64,000 bases of DNA from Fulvia fulva (lineage: Eukaryota > Ascomycota > Dothideomycetes > Mycosphaerellales > Mycosphaerellaceae): positions 310,001 through 374,000 of the forward strand of contig NC_063012.1 in NCBI RefSeq assembly GCF_020509005.1, in the 5' to 3' direction. Shown here piece by piece: positions 20,296-32,030 of this stretch (position 1 is the first letter of the stretch; every line of letters starts with the position of its first letter). The notes under the pieces are model-generated. The model saw nothing but the letters and a program-made list of their open reading frames with translations. It did not search any database and was not told the origin of the DNA. The translations under genes were made by a program, and so were the position numbers.

Positions 20296-22120
20296 ATGGC
20301 ACGAAAGGACCCGAAAGTCGAGACGCAGCAGAACGATGCAGTCTTGTCTAAGTCGAGTGAGGAGCCACCGCCAGATTACGATGATGAGGATAAGCGACGA
20401 GCCAGCGTGCAGCAGAATTTGAACCAGCTCAATGATCCTTCAAATACCGATCTTTCCATCGCAGCCATTCTCAAAGGCAGCGCGACCAGTCCACTGACCG
20501 CATTCGAGAAGAAAGCCGCCCTCATCAATGCTGAACTTGACAAGTTTGGACTGGGAAAATATCAAATATGCATCTGGTTCCTCTGTGGCTTCGGCTACTT
20601 CCTGGATCTCGCGTGGTCTCAAGGTGTTGGCCTGGCTGCTACTGCCATCTATCAAGAGATGAATGTGCCCGATGGCCAGACGGGAAAGATTTACTCTCTG
20701 GCCAATGCTGGTCTAGCAGTGGGAGCTCTGTCGTGGGGGATACTTGTTGATATTATTGGGAGGCGCTGGGCTTTTAATCTCACTTGTCTGATTACGTCGG
20801 TGTTTGGGATGCTTTTGGTATGGCAGTCATGACTATATCGAAGAAATGTCACTGACGATAGACAGGCTGCTCCAAAATACAACTACGATGCCATCTGCGG
20901 TATCTACTTCCTAGCCTCGATAGGACTCGGCGGCAACATTCCAATCGATGCGACCATCGCTCTTGAGTATCTGCCACAGAACCGCCGAAACTTGGTGGCC
21001 CTACTTTCCTTGTGGCAGCCAGTCGGTGTCGTCTTCGCCTCTGGAGTCGCCTACGGAACAGCAGCGAAACCAGCGTGGCGATGCGATCCCGCTTTGCCGT
21101 CATGCGCTGCTGTCGCAGATGGCGAAGCATGCTGCACCGTCTCAAGCAACATGGGCTGGCGATATCTGCTTATCATCCTTGGTGCTATAACTCTGGTCGT
21201 CTTCTTCCTCAGAGTGCTGGTCTTTAGGTTCTACGAATCACCCAAGTTCCTGCTGAGCAAGGGCAAAGAAGCAGAAGCTATCGAAGTCCTGCACAAGATC
21301 GCCAAATTCAACAAGGCTCCACCACCTGTTCTGACAGTCGACATGTTCCGAGCCATCGATGAGACCAGTCCGATCAGTTCATCTGAGCCAACGGGCCCAC
21401 TCAACACGACTCAGACGACGAAGAAGGTTCTCGGGAACATTGCATACAGCTTGAGGAACCTCAAAGCCTTGTTTACGAATAGGCTACAGGCTTTCGTCTT
21501 CTTCTTGCTCGCCGTCGCCTACATGGGCGACTATTGGTCCTTCAACTTAGCTGGCTCTTACTTGCCAATCATCCTGCTCCGGAACGAGGTCGATAGTGGC
21601 CAGGGTACAGTCACTGAGACTTATCGCCACTACGTCTACATCTACCTGCCCGGCATCCTCGGAGCCGTTCTCGCTCTGATCTCGGTGCAACTTCCCATCG
21701 TGGGCAGGAAGTGGTCCTTGGTGTTCTCGGCCATCTGCCAGGGACTATCCATGGCGATGTATACGCAAGTCAAAACGACCGCTGGCTATGTCGGACTGAA
21801 TGCTCTGGAGTATATTATGCAGACAGTAAGTCCCCATCAAAGCAACAGTCCTTGCGACCTCGCTGACAGCGTCCCAGTACTTCAACGCGGTGCTTTACGC
21901 ATCAGCTCCGGAACTCTTCGATACCAGCTACCGCGGCTCAGCCAGTGGCATGCTGTCGTGTCTTGGTCGCATAGCTGGTATTGTAGCTCCTTTCGCTGGA
22001 CAGCACTATCTTGCGACGGACAGTTCTGGCATTTTGTGGCTTGGGGCAGGAGGTATTTGGTTGTCGGCGTTCATGATGGTGTTTTTGCCGGTTGAGATGA
22101 GGAATAGGCAGATGTTTTAG
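20296..22120 (+). CDS. Major facilitator superfamily transporter
   Basis: Three exons (20296-20817, 20866-21825, 21878-22120), with introns of 48 and 52 nt (GTATGG...CAG and GTAAGT...CAG, both phase 0), give 574 aa. A long hydrophilic N-terminus (about 85 residues) precedes the membrane part. The loop 2-3 signature GILVDIIGRRWAF is clear. GLGGNIPIDATIALEYLP with NRRNLVALLSLWQPVGVV is typical of the sugar/SV2-like membrane transporter group of fungi. A cytoplasmic loop after RFYESPKFLLSKGK matches the sugar-porter-type PESP(K/R)FL motif. About 12 membrane segments are expected. The substrate is not predictable; plasma membrane location is inferred. The start ATG at 20296 is the first in frame. 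Confidence 0.88.
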
Positions 22121-23285
22121 ATGCGGGCACGATGATGCTTGGAGGGAGTAGACAGGACCTGGGCGGAATTCGACCGATGTATCAATGATACCAGAGTTTT
22201 TAGTTGCCAGGGCCGCGCCGATGTCTGGCAACACTGCTCAGCTCGCGAGAGAAGCTCGCGGATCTTGTGAAGCGTGAGACTACTGTAGTAGATGGTTATG
22301 TCCAACATCGAAGCGGCTTGTCTTGCCACGCACGCCACTATCGCCAATTGACCCACCAACTGTCTGTGCTCTTCCATAGCAATGCTAAGCTTCCCACGCT
22401 CTGCCCACGAGGCTGCCCGTTACATGAGTCGCTGTTCAACGGCGTGGTTCGAGCCACGATGAGTGCCGGTCAAGTGCCGGTCGTGGTCGCTGTGCTTCTG
22501 CCCTATCAAGATCATGAGCACGTAGCATTGGCTTCGAAGAGTTGAGCGGCCGGCATGTCACTAACACTCAGGGCTCCCTCCAAGCGGCAAATGTGCATGC
22601 ACATGATGCCCGGGCAGCAGCCGGGATTTCGAATTCTTCCGAGCTCAGCTCCCGGCCCTGAACGGCTTTCCGCAATGCTGGCACACATCTCTGGTCTGCT
22701 TTAACGAAGCCTCAGCCTCGTCCTACCATGCAATCGGTGATCACTATCGAGCGCCTCAACACTTTGCCGCAAACTTCGTCCCATTGCAGCTTCCTGGCCA
22801 TGCATCAAGACGATCTCTCGAGGAAAATTCGATGTTCGCCGACCCCACAAAGTCTGTTTGGTGTGGCCCAAGCCGAAATGCTGTCATCCCTGCACGAAAC
22901 GAACCCTGCCGAGCAACCACGAGTCGATCCTTTCAACCGTCTTACACACTCTCGCTACTGTACGTACCGCCTCATGCGCTCATTGTGAAAAGACTGCGTG
23001 ATGGCCTCGATATGAGTGCTGCTGTGGGTACTTTATTGATGGATCGTCCCGCATCCACTTCCTCGCGTTGTCTTTAGCTGTTGTTTATCTACCCACACCG
23101 ACCTCATCTGGTGGTCGCGCTCTGCTGTTCGACTTTACCTCACGGCCTGTGTGGAGCGAGGGAGCTGTATGCACGACTTCACGGCCGAGGGATCCTGGAA
23201 TTGGTAACATCCGTTCAGCAAAGTCTGAGGCATAGAAGTGGGTGGCGACGACACATTACACCATAGAGACGACTACACCGCCATC
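22121..23285. other. Intergenic between two transporter genes
   Basis: 1.17 kb with only weak short frames on both strands and no recognisable domain, RNA gene or repeat. It presumably holds the promoter of the Bor1-type gene. Confidence 0.5.
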
Positions 23286-25231
23286 ATGGCGACTCGAGAA
23301 GACCACGTTGATCGCTTCAAGAACGATCCATACACATGGGACGGCCTTACAGGATGGAAGAGCTACCGAACGCTTCGACCATTTCGGGGCATGTACTGGG
23401 ATGTCCGACGGCGACTGCCTTACTACTGGAGCGATATCGTGGATGGCCTTAACTACCGAACATTCGCTGGCACGATACGGATCTTCTTCATCAATCTCCT
23501 GCCAGCGCTGGCCTTTCAACTCGACATGATGCGGAGGACTGACGGCTACTTTGGCATCAATGAAGGACTTTTTGCCTCAGTACTTGCGGCGTTCGTCTTC
23601 AGCATCTTTAGCTGTCAGCCGTTGACAGTTGTTGGCATCACTGGTCTGATTTCTTTGTTCAACTACACAATCTACGACATTTGTGTTGATCAAGGAATTC
23701 GGGATCTGTATCCGCAGATGATCGCTTGGGTCTCGATATGGGCGGCTATCACGCATTGGATGTCTGCCATCTTCAACTGGTGCGACTACATGCGATATAT
23801 CACAGACTTTTCGAGCAATGCGTTTGGCACATATGTGTCGATCATTTACATGAGTAGGTATCACTAGAGCTGGAATATTGGAGGTTGGCTAACAACTCTG
23901 TAGTCAAGGGAGTGGAAGAACTGGTTGCAAACTTCGACGACTCAACTCCTGCGGCTGGCTATCTCGGCGTGATCATCGCACTTTGCTTCTGGGCTACAGT
24001 GTACTGGATTGAGCAGCAGGGTGGCTCGATCCTGTTCAGGTCTTTTCCACGAAAGTTGCTGTCCGACTACGCGTATCCTATTGCGGCCATCTTCTGGACT
24101 GGATTCTCCCATATTCCCGGCCGAATCAAAGATGCGGATCTCCTGAGAGTCCCACATACGCGTGCCTTTTATCCGAGTCAACCAAGACCTTGGCTTGTGG
24201 AATTTTGGACACTTCCTGTGAAGTGGGTATTCGTTGCTCTGCCTCTTGGTATTTTGATGACGATCCTGTTCTACTACGATCATAATGTCAGCTCCTTGAC
24301 TGCCCAAGCCAAGCAGTTCCCGCTCAAGAAGCCAGCCGGATTCCATTGGGACTTCTTCTTGCTCGGGATCACCTGCTTCGTCGCTGGCATTATTGGTCTG
24401 CCACTGCCCAACGGACTCGTACCACAGGCACCCGTGCATACCGACTCACTCGTGGAGTACAAAGATGTTCTGCATGTCACCAAATCGAAGAGCGAAGACC
24501 CACCGGAATCGGAGTGGACGACTCACAACCACAAAAAGATCGAGGCAGTGCAAGTGCGCGAACAGCGAGTCTCTCACTTCCTCATGTTCTTGGCGCTGCT
24601 CGGATGCATGACCGGTCCACTGCTAATCGTGTTACACACCATGCCTCTCGGACTCTTCGGTGGCGTCTTCTTCGCTGTAGGATGGGCCGGTATCCCGGGA
24701 TTCAATACCACTCAGAACTTGCTCTACTGCCTAAAGGAGAAGAAATTCATCGACCCCAACGACCCTCGCAACACGTTGAAGAAGTCCCGCATCCTCTACT
24801 TCACCTTCTGGCAGCTACTAGGCGTCTTCATCAGCGTGGCGATCTCACAGACAATCGCAGCCATCGGCTTCCCCATCGTGATCGTCGCATTGATCCCACT
24901 GCGATGGTGCATCCTACCGAGAATCTTCACAGAACACGAGCTAATGGTCCTCGATGCCCCAACCGCCGACTCTGATACTGTGCTGTGCTCCATGGGAGGT
25001 CAGCCCGAGCGACCGGAAGTCGTACTGGCGAGAAAGCGCCGAGCAGAACGGGGCGAGAGTGGAGAAGAGGGCGCGTTCAGTAGCTCTGCGAGCACGAAGG
25101 CTTCGCAGACACCGGGCATGAGGTCAAGGGACAAGTTTGCGAAGGATAGTGAGGAGGAGGCAGAGTCGCAGAGAGAGAAGGGGAAGGAGCAGGAAGGCTT
25201 CAAGACGACGCTTGATACGGGACATGCGTGA
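23286..25231 (+). CDS. Bor1-type boron/anion transporter (HCO3- transporter family)
   Basis: Two exons, 23286-23853 and 23904-25231, with a 50-nt intron (GTAGGT...CTGTAG) splitting an Ile codon, give 631 aa. The N-terminus WDGLTGWKSYRTLRPFRGMY and the first membrane block RIFFINLLPALAFQLDM lead to SCQPLTVVGITGLISLFNYT, a signature of SLC4/Bor1 proteins. Later blocks GFSHIPGRIKDADLLRVPH, GLPLPNGLVPQAPVHTDSL and PLGLFGGVFFAVGWAG are also typical. The C-terminus is a hydrophilic Glu/Lys/Ser-rich tail. Family knowledge: fungal Bor1 exports borate across the plasma membrane. The ATG at 23286 gives the expected N-terminus. Confidence 0.93.
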
Positions 25232-25572
25232 TACTGATGTGTATAGGGGCGAATTGGATGGGTAGAGCTTGACGAGATTGTACATATTTCCTGCGGCATT
25301 CCTGCAAGAGTTATGCAAAAACCATCCCATCCGCTTCATCGAAAGCTATCAACAAAGACGACGTCGATCTCACCGCTACAAACGACAATCCGGAGACGCC
25401 GACGTCCGCACAAAGGTCCTGTGAGACAATGTCGGAGTGAGTGCATCGGTACCGCTCCATCCTACAAAAACTTCAAATATACATTGACATGCTCTTTAGA
25501 TTCAACCCAAATACTCCTATACTCCAAAAAACACGATCGAAATGATATCGGAATATCGCATTCTGCGAAGAC
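25232..25572. other. Intergenic, convergent 3' ends
   Basis: 340 bp between the Bor1-type gene and family B copy 4. Nothing was recognised. Confidence 0.5.
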
Positions 25573-26544
25573 TCAGACTTCGGACCCATCTTCGGACCCT
25601 CTGCAACGGATCGCAGGCGCACAAGCCGCAGCCTGAGCACGCCACTTGTCAATCCTGCGCCTCGCGGCCCCTTCTGCGACCATGCTTCGACTCTCCCACA
25701 ACGCGACCTCCACGAAATCCCACCGGTCGATATCTCCGGGCTCAGCCGCGCTTTCATCCTCGGTATCATGAGCCGAGAGCTCAATATCAGGCAGGTCCGC
25801 AAGCCATGACTCGATCCGCTTGATGTCAACACATCCTGTGATGTCGCACTCTTCACTGATCCGGTATCCATCATCCACATTATCGACGAAGCCGGACTCG
25901 ATGTGCGACCCCGGCGGCTGCACTCCAGCAGCGACAAGAGCTGCTTTAGCGGTGGAGTATTCTTGCTCGGCTTGGATCAAGAAGGTGGTCATTCGCTGGG
26001 ATTCTTGGAGTTGTTTGATGCCGAAATCAGTTCGGGTCTCGAGGTGCTGGCCGACTTGGAGCCTTTCTTCTCAGTCCTTCTCTTCTTGCTCGAAATCATC
26101 ATGGCGATCATCGAACTGGCCCTGGGCATCTGCCAGCTGCCGGCCATATATCTGGAAAGTGCGGATCAGGTTCTGGGTATCGGCGGTCGACGTGACAGTC
26201 TTCTGGCTTTTCGCCGTGGAAGGTGTTTCAGCGTTTGGTTCGACACGAGGTTCGCTCGAAGCAGTACTTGCGACATTGACTGTGGCTTCCTGCTCTGCCT
26301 CGATAGGAACGCTAACCTGGTCAATCTCGGTATCGTCTCCTCCTGGGTCGTCAGCGTCGCAACGTTCTTTCGCTGTTGCTGGAGCCATGGTATGCTGGCG
26401 TTGTTCCTCGACAATTATGACTGTGCCACGGTCGATAGCGCTTAGCACCTTCGAGTTCTGGAAGGGTTTCTGAAACGATTTCTGGAATGGCTTCTTGAAG
26501 CGGCTAGTCCACGAGACAATCTTGTGGGAGACGTTGAACTTCAT
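25573..26544 (-). pseudogene. Family B coiled-coil protein 4, one premature stop
   Basis: ATG at 26544 gives MKFNVSHKIVSWTSRFKK, matching the short basic start of the family, followed by a small repeat (KPFQKSFQKPFQ). An acidic linker leads to a helical segment (GRQLADAQGQFDDRHDDFEQ), then TGA at 26071-26073. The same frame continues without another break through FLIQAEQEYSTAKAALVAAG, QPPGSHIESGFVDN, a WLADLP segment and ESRSMVAEGAARRRIDKWR to the stop at 25573. The TGA sits where CGA (Arg) would fit. Otherwise the copy is intact (about 324 codons), shorter than B3 because the first coiled-coil block is missing. Confidence 0.8.
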
Positions 26545-26974
26545 GATGATGGCAAGACCGGATTTTGGTTGTTGGTTTCTGGTGGTGTCAGGAATGATGC
26601 TGCGGTATCTGGCGATTCGAAGCAAGTTTGAGAGAAGGTGAAGATAAATACGAATTTTCCAGCTCGGTCGACCAAACCTGATTTTTATGCCGGAAAGTTT
26701 GCGATGTGTTATATATACAAGGGCATTGTGGTCTCATTCACCTCCCCTGAACAGAAAGGGTCCCATGGTCATTCACGCGAGCCGAAGCCTGATCCAGTGG
26801 CCCAAACACCAGCAATTCACGTCTTGAGGTGAAACGTTGGTACAAATGAAGGAATCGGATCTGTTGACAACACTCGACACATCATGGAGATCTGTTTATA
26901 TGCCTGGGAGATGCGCATAGAGTCTCACCACCACCCGAAGAAGCCATCGACGAACACGACCACCAACAGCCAAC
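26545..26974. promoter_or_regulatory. Bidirectional promoter region of A/B pair 4
   Basis: 430 bp between divergent start codons. A TATA-like TTATATATA stretch lies near 26709, and TTTATATG lies near 26893 on the side of the family A gene. Confidence 0.45.
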
Positions 26975-28020
26975 ATGGAGCCGCGGAAGTTTCGGTCACC
27001 GTGGTTCACGAAGAAAGCAGCTACCATGGGTCTTGAACCAGTAAGGGAAGAGAACGAGGATAAGGAGGAGAATAGGAACAGACTTACAGCCGCTGCACCG
27101 GCCGCGTCTCTCAGCAAGGAGCCTGTCGTGCCCGCCCCCTTCGAGGCATCAAAGTATCAGCAGCGCAAGAATGAAAAACAGAACGCGAATCAGGTATGTC
27201 AACACATAAGGTCTTTCTTTTGCAAAATCTCAAATACTAATCCTGCTTCCAGAAACTTCAAAACGCCTTCTCCACCATAAGCGCTCCCCGACGACTCGAA
27301 GCTCCATGGAGACCTCAGGCTCAAGAATATCAGGAGGCGCAGAAAACCATCGAAGAGCACCAACAGAAGTCTATGCGCAGAGGCACTGAGCAGCTGCCTC
27401 GAGCGGCACGTGCATCCCAGCAACAGAGCAACCAGGGGAACGTCCTCAAGCTAGGAAATGCTGCCGGTGTGAAGTACGAAAAGGAGCGCCGGACCAAGAC
27501 CGTGAAGAACGGGATTTCATTCAGCGAGCAGCAGCCAGGATGGATCGGCTGGTGCAGCGACATCTACCCATTGCGTGCGCACAACAAGGTCAAGCCTGGC
27601 GACCTGGGCACCTTATGTGACCTTCAAGGGATCTGGTTCCACGACGCGGGCCACTTCCACGTCATTTCGAAGCGGTACCCGAACACAGTCAACTACGTTA
27701 CGGTGTACAGCTTCGGCGATACTGGCTTGGCCGAGCGCCCCGAGGAGGAGCACGACGAGTACTTGAACGTTATCCCGAAGGACGTCAACGAAGAAGACTT
27801 CACTCCGCAAAACCCGAATACACCAAATCTCAAGATCATTGCGAAGTACGGCAAGCGGGGCATGGACAGGAAGACCATGGTCGTTCGTGTCAGTAGGGTC
27901 AACACTCGGAATGTCGACTGCGATGAGCTTGAGAGATGTGGCGAGCTGGATCCTGAGAGCACCAAGATCCTGATCGCAGAGGTCTTGAAGGCTCAGGGTG
28001 GTGAAGTCAAGGAAGAATAG
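26975..28020 (+). CDS. Family A protein 4 (DUF6590-like C-terminal domain), intact
   Basis: Two exons, 26975-27193 and 27253-28020, with a 59-nt intron (GTATGT, branch ACTAAT, TTCCAG; phase 0), give 328 aa. The N-terminus is basic and Gln-rich (about 150 residues). The C-terminal domain has all family A blocks: VKNGISFSEQQPGWIG, GHFHVISKRYPN, VYSFGDTGLAERP, DEYLNVIPKD, then DRKTMVVRVSRVNTRNVDCD. The protein ends soon after a helical STKILIAEVLK. No membrane or export signal is seen. It is the copy closest in layout to A3 (DRETMVV...VDCDELE). DUF6590 similarity is inferred from pattern only. Function unknown. Confidence 0.78.
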
Positions 28021-29048
28021 ATGTGAAACGACGAACAGCAGTAGTGATCGCTGCACATGAGATGGACATTATGATACGCATGGACAGTGCTGGCGCTTTG
28101 ATGGGCTTGTGGGTATGGTTGGGTTTGGTTTGTTTGATGATGAATAATTGCATGGCATAGCACAGGCGTCCGCGAGGTACGCACTTCTAGCGCGCACTCT
28201 GCATGAGCGTTACGATCAAGTAGCGGATATGAATGGGCCAAGAGCCGTTTCGACGAACAAATGCCTTGCGGTCTCACTCGGCGCGCCCCTGTATGATTTT
28301 CGCGCCAGTCCAGCGTCAGCAAAGGTACATCACGTCTCCACGGCCATTCTGCCAGCAACATCCCTTAGCGCACGTGCCTCCACTACTGACACAAGCTAGG
28401 TCGCAGCATGTCGCGACGCCGATCTTCTTCCAACCACACTAGGTGTCATGGTCAGTCTCTTCCGGTGTCCCTTTCTGTCGTATGCTTAGGTCTACCTTCT
28501 TTGGTGTACTTGAGCACGAGAGCTCTTGATTGGCATCTGGCACAGCAGCGGCGGTGGCGAGGCTCAAGATCGCCGTAAAGCTGAAGATAGTTGATGGCCT
28601 CATCGTTGTCTACTGTGATTGGATTGGGACTGAGTAGTAGGGGCAGTGTTCAGGTCACTGACCAGAGGTCTACATGAAAGAACTTCGCGGTAAGAGTCAA
28701 GAGCAACCATTTGTCTCCTCTGCACCAAGACCTCCATCAACCGTGCCCTAGGCTGGGCGATGTCGCGGGCAGATTGCAAGCGTGAGGGCGAGAGACTGAC
28801 TTCCTATTCCTTCTCCTGTTGCCAGCTATGAATATTCTCCTCAAACCAAACAATCACCAGCACAGAGTGGGTCTGTGTCCCACATGGCGCCGCCACTCGG
28901 ATGCCAAGGTATCAGAGGCCGGCGTATTCGTATGAAGATCAACCGTAGTACTACAGCGCATGATGAGTGATGATCATCTCAGCACACGACAGTCCCAAAA
29001 ACATTCCCAAAAAGCGATAACAACATGATCATTATTAACAAGCCATCT
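28021..29048. other. Intergenic
   Basis: About 1 kb downstream of A4. Short frames only, none with recognisable features. Confidence 0.5.
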
Positions 29049-29426
29049 TTACGCTTTCTTCAATCCAAACCTCAGCGCGAAGATCTCTTTCGCCAACTTC
29101 TTGGCCTCATCACGCTCAGCCTGGGCACTCCGCAAAGCCTCCACTGTTTCTTCGTGCACAAGGTAGAGCTTGGTGTAATGTGCTTTCCATGCTTCCTTCT
29201 CCCTTCGAAGCTGGCTGGCTTGTTGATAGTAGTGTTGGGCTGCACTTTGCCAGTGATACACAGTCCATGGAACCATTGGAGCTACCGTGCGAGTTGCGAT
29301 AGTGGTTGGACCCTTGGGTTGATCAGTACGGTAGGAGATGTTGTATTTGTATTGGCCATTCGGGTCTGTCGTGCTTATTGGTTGGGCGTAAGAAATAAAA
29401 GATGGCTGTCCTGGCTTCCAGGTCAT
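29049..29426 (-). CDS. Small coiled-coil protein 1 of a tandem trio (family C)
   Basis: 125 aa from ATG 29426 (MTWKPGQPSFISYAQP). The first half is polar with aromatic residues. The second half is a long charged helix likely to form a coiled coil (ASQLRREKEAWKAHYTKLYL, then HEETVEALRSAQAERDEAKK), ending KEIFALRFGLKKA. The two genes to the right on the same strand share this layout and the C-terminal pattern (E..KTLAKGIIRLRLDSKK in copy 2). No known family was recognised. It is the only copy of the three without a stop in the frame. Confidence 0.6.
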   Translation of the reverse strand: MTWKPGQPSFISYAQPISTTDPNGQYKYNISYRTDQPKGPTTIATRTVAPMVPWTVYHWQSAAQHYYQQASQLRREKEAWKAHYTKLYLVHEETVEALRSAQAERDEAKKLAKEIFALRFGLKKA

Positions 29427-30381
29427 CTTGTGTGAACGGGCGTGGGTCGTGCTGCTTGGAAAGCTGACCAAAGGCGGCTTGAAGACAATGTGGTATTTGG
29501 TTAACCTTCTATTGCTGATGGTGTGGTAAGCTAGCTGGCCCTTGTCGCTTTGATGAAAGGCGTCTCGTGTTTGATAGAAGTATGTAGCCAGTCAGAAGCC
29601 GTGATGAGATGGCACTGGCACCTGTCAGAATGTCGTGCAGAAGGATCGCATCGAGAGAGCCCATTGGCAAAGGCAGTTGTTCGCATCTATAACATCATTG
29701 GCTTGTGAGTCGTTTGGTCAGATGCACGTCGCGGAGTGGTCATCTGTGCAGTACTTTGCAGTATACAAGAGCTCGCCTATGCTGATGCCTGCGAATGAGC
29801 TGCATGCTGCAACATTAGCGTCATCAGCTGATACACCACCAGCTGCGCTTGCATGTTCACTCCAGCGACCCACTGTATAGAGCTCAGTATCTGCATGTTT
29901 CACCTGGCAAGGTCGTACAATGGATTGTGTACTTGAGTATAGTGCTAACAGCACAGCCTACTCAAGTTTTCAGGTCGTTCACCAACGTGGTGTCGCACCG
30001 TCGAAGTCTGTGACAGCACAAATGGCATGGTGGTCCTGCGCCTGGCTCTATGTCGTATATCTCCGGCCAGGACTCGTCTGAACGGTGCACAAAGTAAGGT
30101 TCAGACAATTCTTGGCGATCACGATAAAGCATATGAGCGCTAAATCTCAAGCCTCGTCCTCTTTGTCCATGACCACAACACAAGCGGGCCCTGAATTGAC
30201 CTAGCAATAGAGGTAACAGTGCTCATATTCAGTACACGCTGCCTCGTTACCACATCGCGACTGGCGTCCAGAGCATTGATCTCGGTGCTGCGCAGACCGT
30301 AGTCGCGATCACTCAATGTCAGCTGCCCAAGGAGAGGGCCTTTCAAACTTCGCTCCAGCGTCACACCAGACCTGCCATCCT
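29427..30381. other. Spacer between family C copies 1 and 2
   Basis: 955 bp. It contains one copy (29771-29820) of a sequence repeated in the next spacer. No gene was recognised. Confidence 0.5.
29771..29820 (+). repeat. Direct repeat, copy 1, in family C spacers
   Basis: Sequence starting CTCGCCTATGCTGATGCCTG and ending in AGCTGCATGCTGCAACATT is about 80% identical to 31056-31103. It supports duplication of the gene together with its flank. Confidence 0.7.
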
Positions 30382-30798
30382 CTAACCTTTCTTCGAGTCC
30401 AGCCTTAGCCGGATAATCCCCTTGGCCAGCGTCTTGGCCTCGTCTCGCGCGTTCTGCGTACGTTCCAGTTCTTTCTTCGTCTCTTCATGCAGACGGTAGA
30501 GAGTATTGTAATGGCCTTGCAATTCTTCCTTCTCCTTCTTCAATTTCGAAGCCTATTGAGACCATTCCTCGAGCATGTTCTTCGCCTTACTGACAATCCA
30601 TTTATATTGACTCTGAGGCACTCCTGACTCTGAAGCAGAGACTGGCTTGGCAACAGCGTTGGACGCTGGGGCTTGACGGCTACCGTTTGCTAAAGTCCAC
30701 TGGTGATGGTGATGTCCGCCGACGAAGTTTTGCTGGACTTGCGTGCTTGCGGTCTGCACGGAAGCTACGATAGCTTTGCCCTTCGATGTTTCCGTCAT
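30382..30798 (-). pseudogene. Small coiled-coil protein 2 (family C), one premature stop
   Basis: Reads from ATG 30798 (MTETSKGKAIVASVQTAS) through a His-rich stretch to MLEEWSQ, then TAG at 30553-30555. It continues in the same frame with ASKLKKEKEELQGHYNTLYR, LHEETKKELERTQNARDEAK and TLAKGIIRLRLDSKKG. Copy 1 has Gln at the stop position (YYQQASQL), so CAG to TAG is inferred. An unrecognised intron ending in AATAG is a weaker alternative. Confidence 0.6.
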
Positions 30799-31382
30799 GG
30801 TAAGCCGATGTGTGCCTAGGGTCAGATGCTGATGAGCTCTGTGATGCTCGGTGCTGGCTTCCTGCACCGCTCCCCAGAACTACCTTGGCACTTAGTGGGC
30901 GACTGCTTCTTACCGTCTCGTCCAAATGTGCAGTCAGATATAGCTGAGACCGTCGTTTGCACAATCAAGCAACATTCCCGATCATTTTACTCTTTCTCAG
31001 TGCGCTGTACAAGGTGGCGTAGTCAGCTGCGCTGTACTTCTCACATAGCACAGCAGGTCGCCTATGCTACTGCCTGAAATAAGCTGCATGCCGCGACATT
31101 GGCACTGCTGGTGAATGCCCAATTGGGTCGACGTGCATGAACCTGATGACAGCCGCCCAGAGGCACATGTCTTGAGCAGTGTGATCTCCTCGAAGAAGGA
31201 ACAGAAGATAGCATGTAGCATTTGCTTCGACAGGGTGCGCCAATCGTCAGCAATCGACCAGCGCCTAATGCTCATCGCAGCCACAGTTGCGGAAACCCGG
31301 ACGCGCTGCTCGAGCACGACATGAGAATGAGGAATTTCTAAAAAGAGGTCCAGTAAAAAGAACCAAACCAATCTCAACACGC
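30799..31382. other. Spacer between family C copies 2 and 3
   Basis: 584 bp; contains the second copy of the spacer repeat. Nothing else was recognised. Confidence 0.5.
31056..31103 (+). repeat. Direct repeat, copy 2, in family C spacers
   Basis: Matches 29771-29820 (TCGCCTATGCT..TGCCTG, AGCTGCATGC.GC.ACATT). Confidence 0.7.
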
Positions 31383-32030
31383 TTACTTCGACCCCAAACT
31401 CATACTAAACACAAAAGGTGCAAGCGTAGCTGCTGTCTCCTGGCCCTTTTGACCGTTCGCGATCTGCTTTTCCAGCTCTTTGTTCTTCGCGTCGAGCTGA
31501 TGCCACATTGTCAGACCATTCCGGATAGTGTTGTTGGCTTCTTCCAGCTGACGCCTGAGGCTAGCAATCTCATCGTTCAGACCTTTCTTCGAAGCTTCTG
31601 CCTGTAATGCGCGGGCTTTCCACATGTCTTTACTGGCCTTGAGTTGGCTCGGCGGCGCAGGGAGTGCAGCTATTGCGTTGTTGGTGATCGGGGTTGGTTG
31701 AGCCTGTGCTGCGGGTGCGCCATGTTAGTGATTGTTCGGTCTAGTGAAGTTCTGGACTGGCGGGTTGTTGTTCATGGCGGAGGCGGTAGTGGGCATCGAG
31801 TTTTGTATGCTGGCGTTGTAGCTCGGGTAGTTTTGCGCTGGAGTTGGAAGGTTGATGATCTGATAATTCTGGTAGTTTTGATAGTTTGGACAAACTGGTG
31901 CTGGAGCAGCCTGCTGTCCTTGCGCCGCCTGAGCGTGTGGTCCATGTCGCAGCCAGTCATATATTTCGGGTTGCCGCCCATTTGAGGGGCCCTGAGCGTT
32001 GAACTTGTATGGGATGTTGTTGACGTTCAT
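31383..32030 (-). pseudogene. Small coiled-coil protein 3 (family C), one in-frame stop
   Basis: From ATG 32030 (MNVNNIPYKFNAQGPSNGRQ) through a Gln/Asn/Tyr-rich region with NYQNYQNYQ to TAA at 31725-31727. The same frame then runs on: PSQLKASKDMWKARALQAEA, a charged coiled-coil segment (NDEIASLRRQLEEANNTIRN) and a final FVFSMSLGSK. The stop fits CAA to TAA. A 52-nt intron with branch-like CACTAAC and acceptor CCGCAG could remove the stop, but the only upstream donor candidate (GTCCAG) is poor. Homology to copies 1 and 2 is weaker than between those two. Confidence 0.52.
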
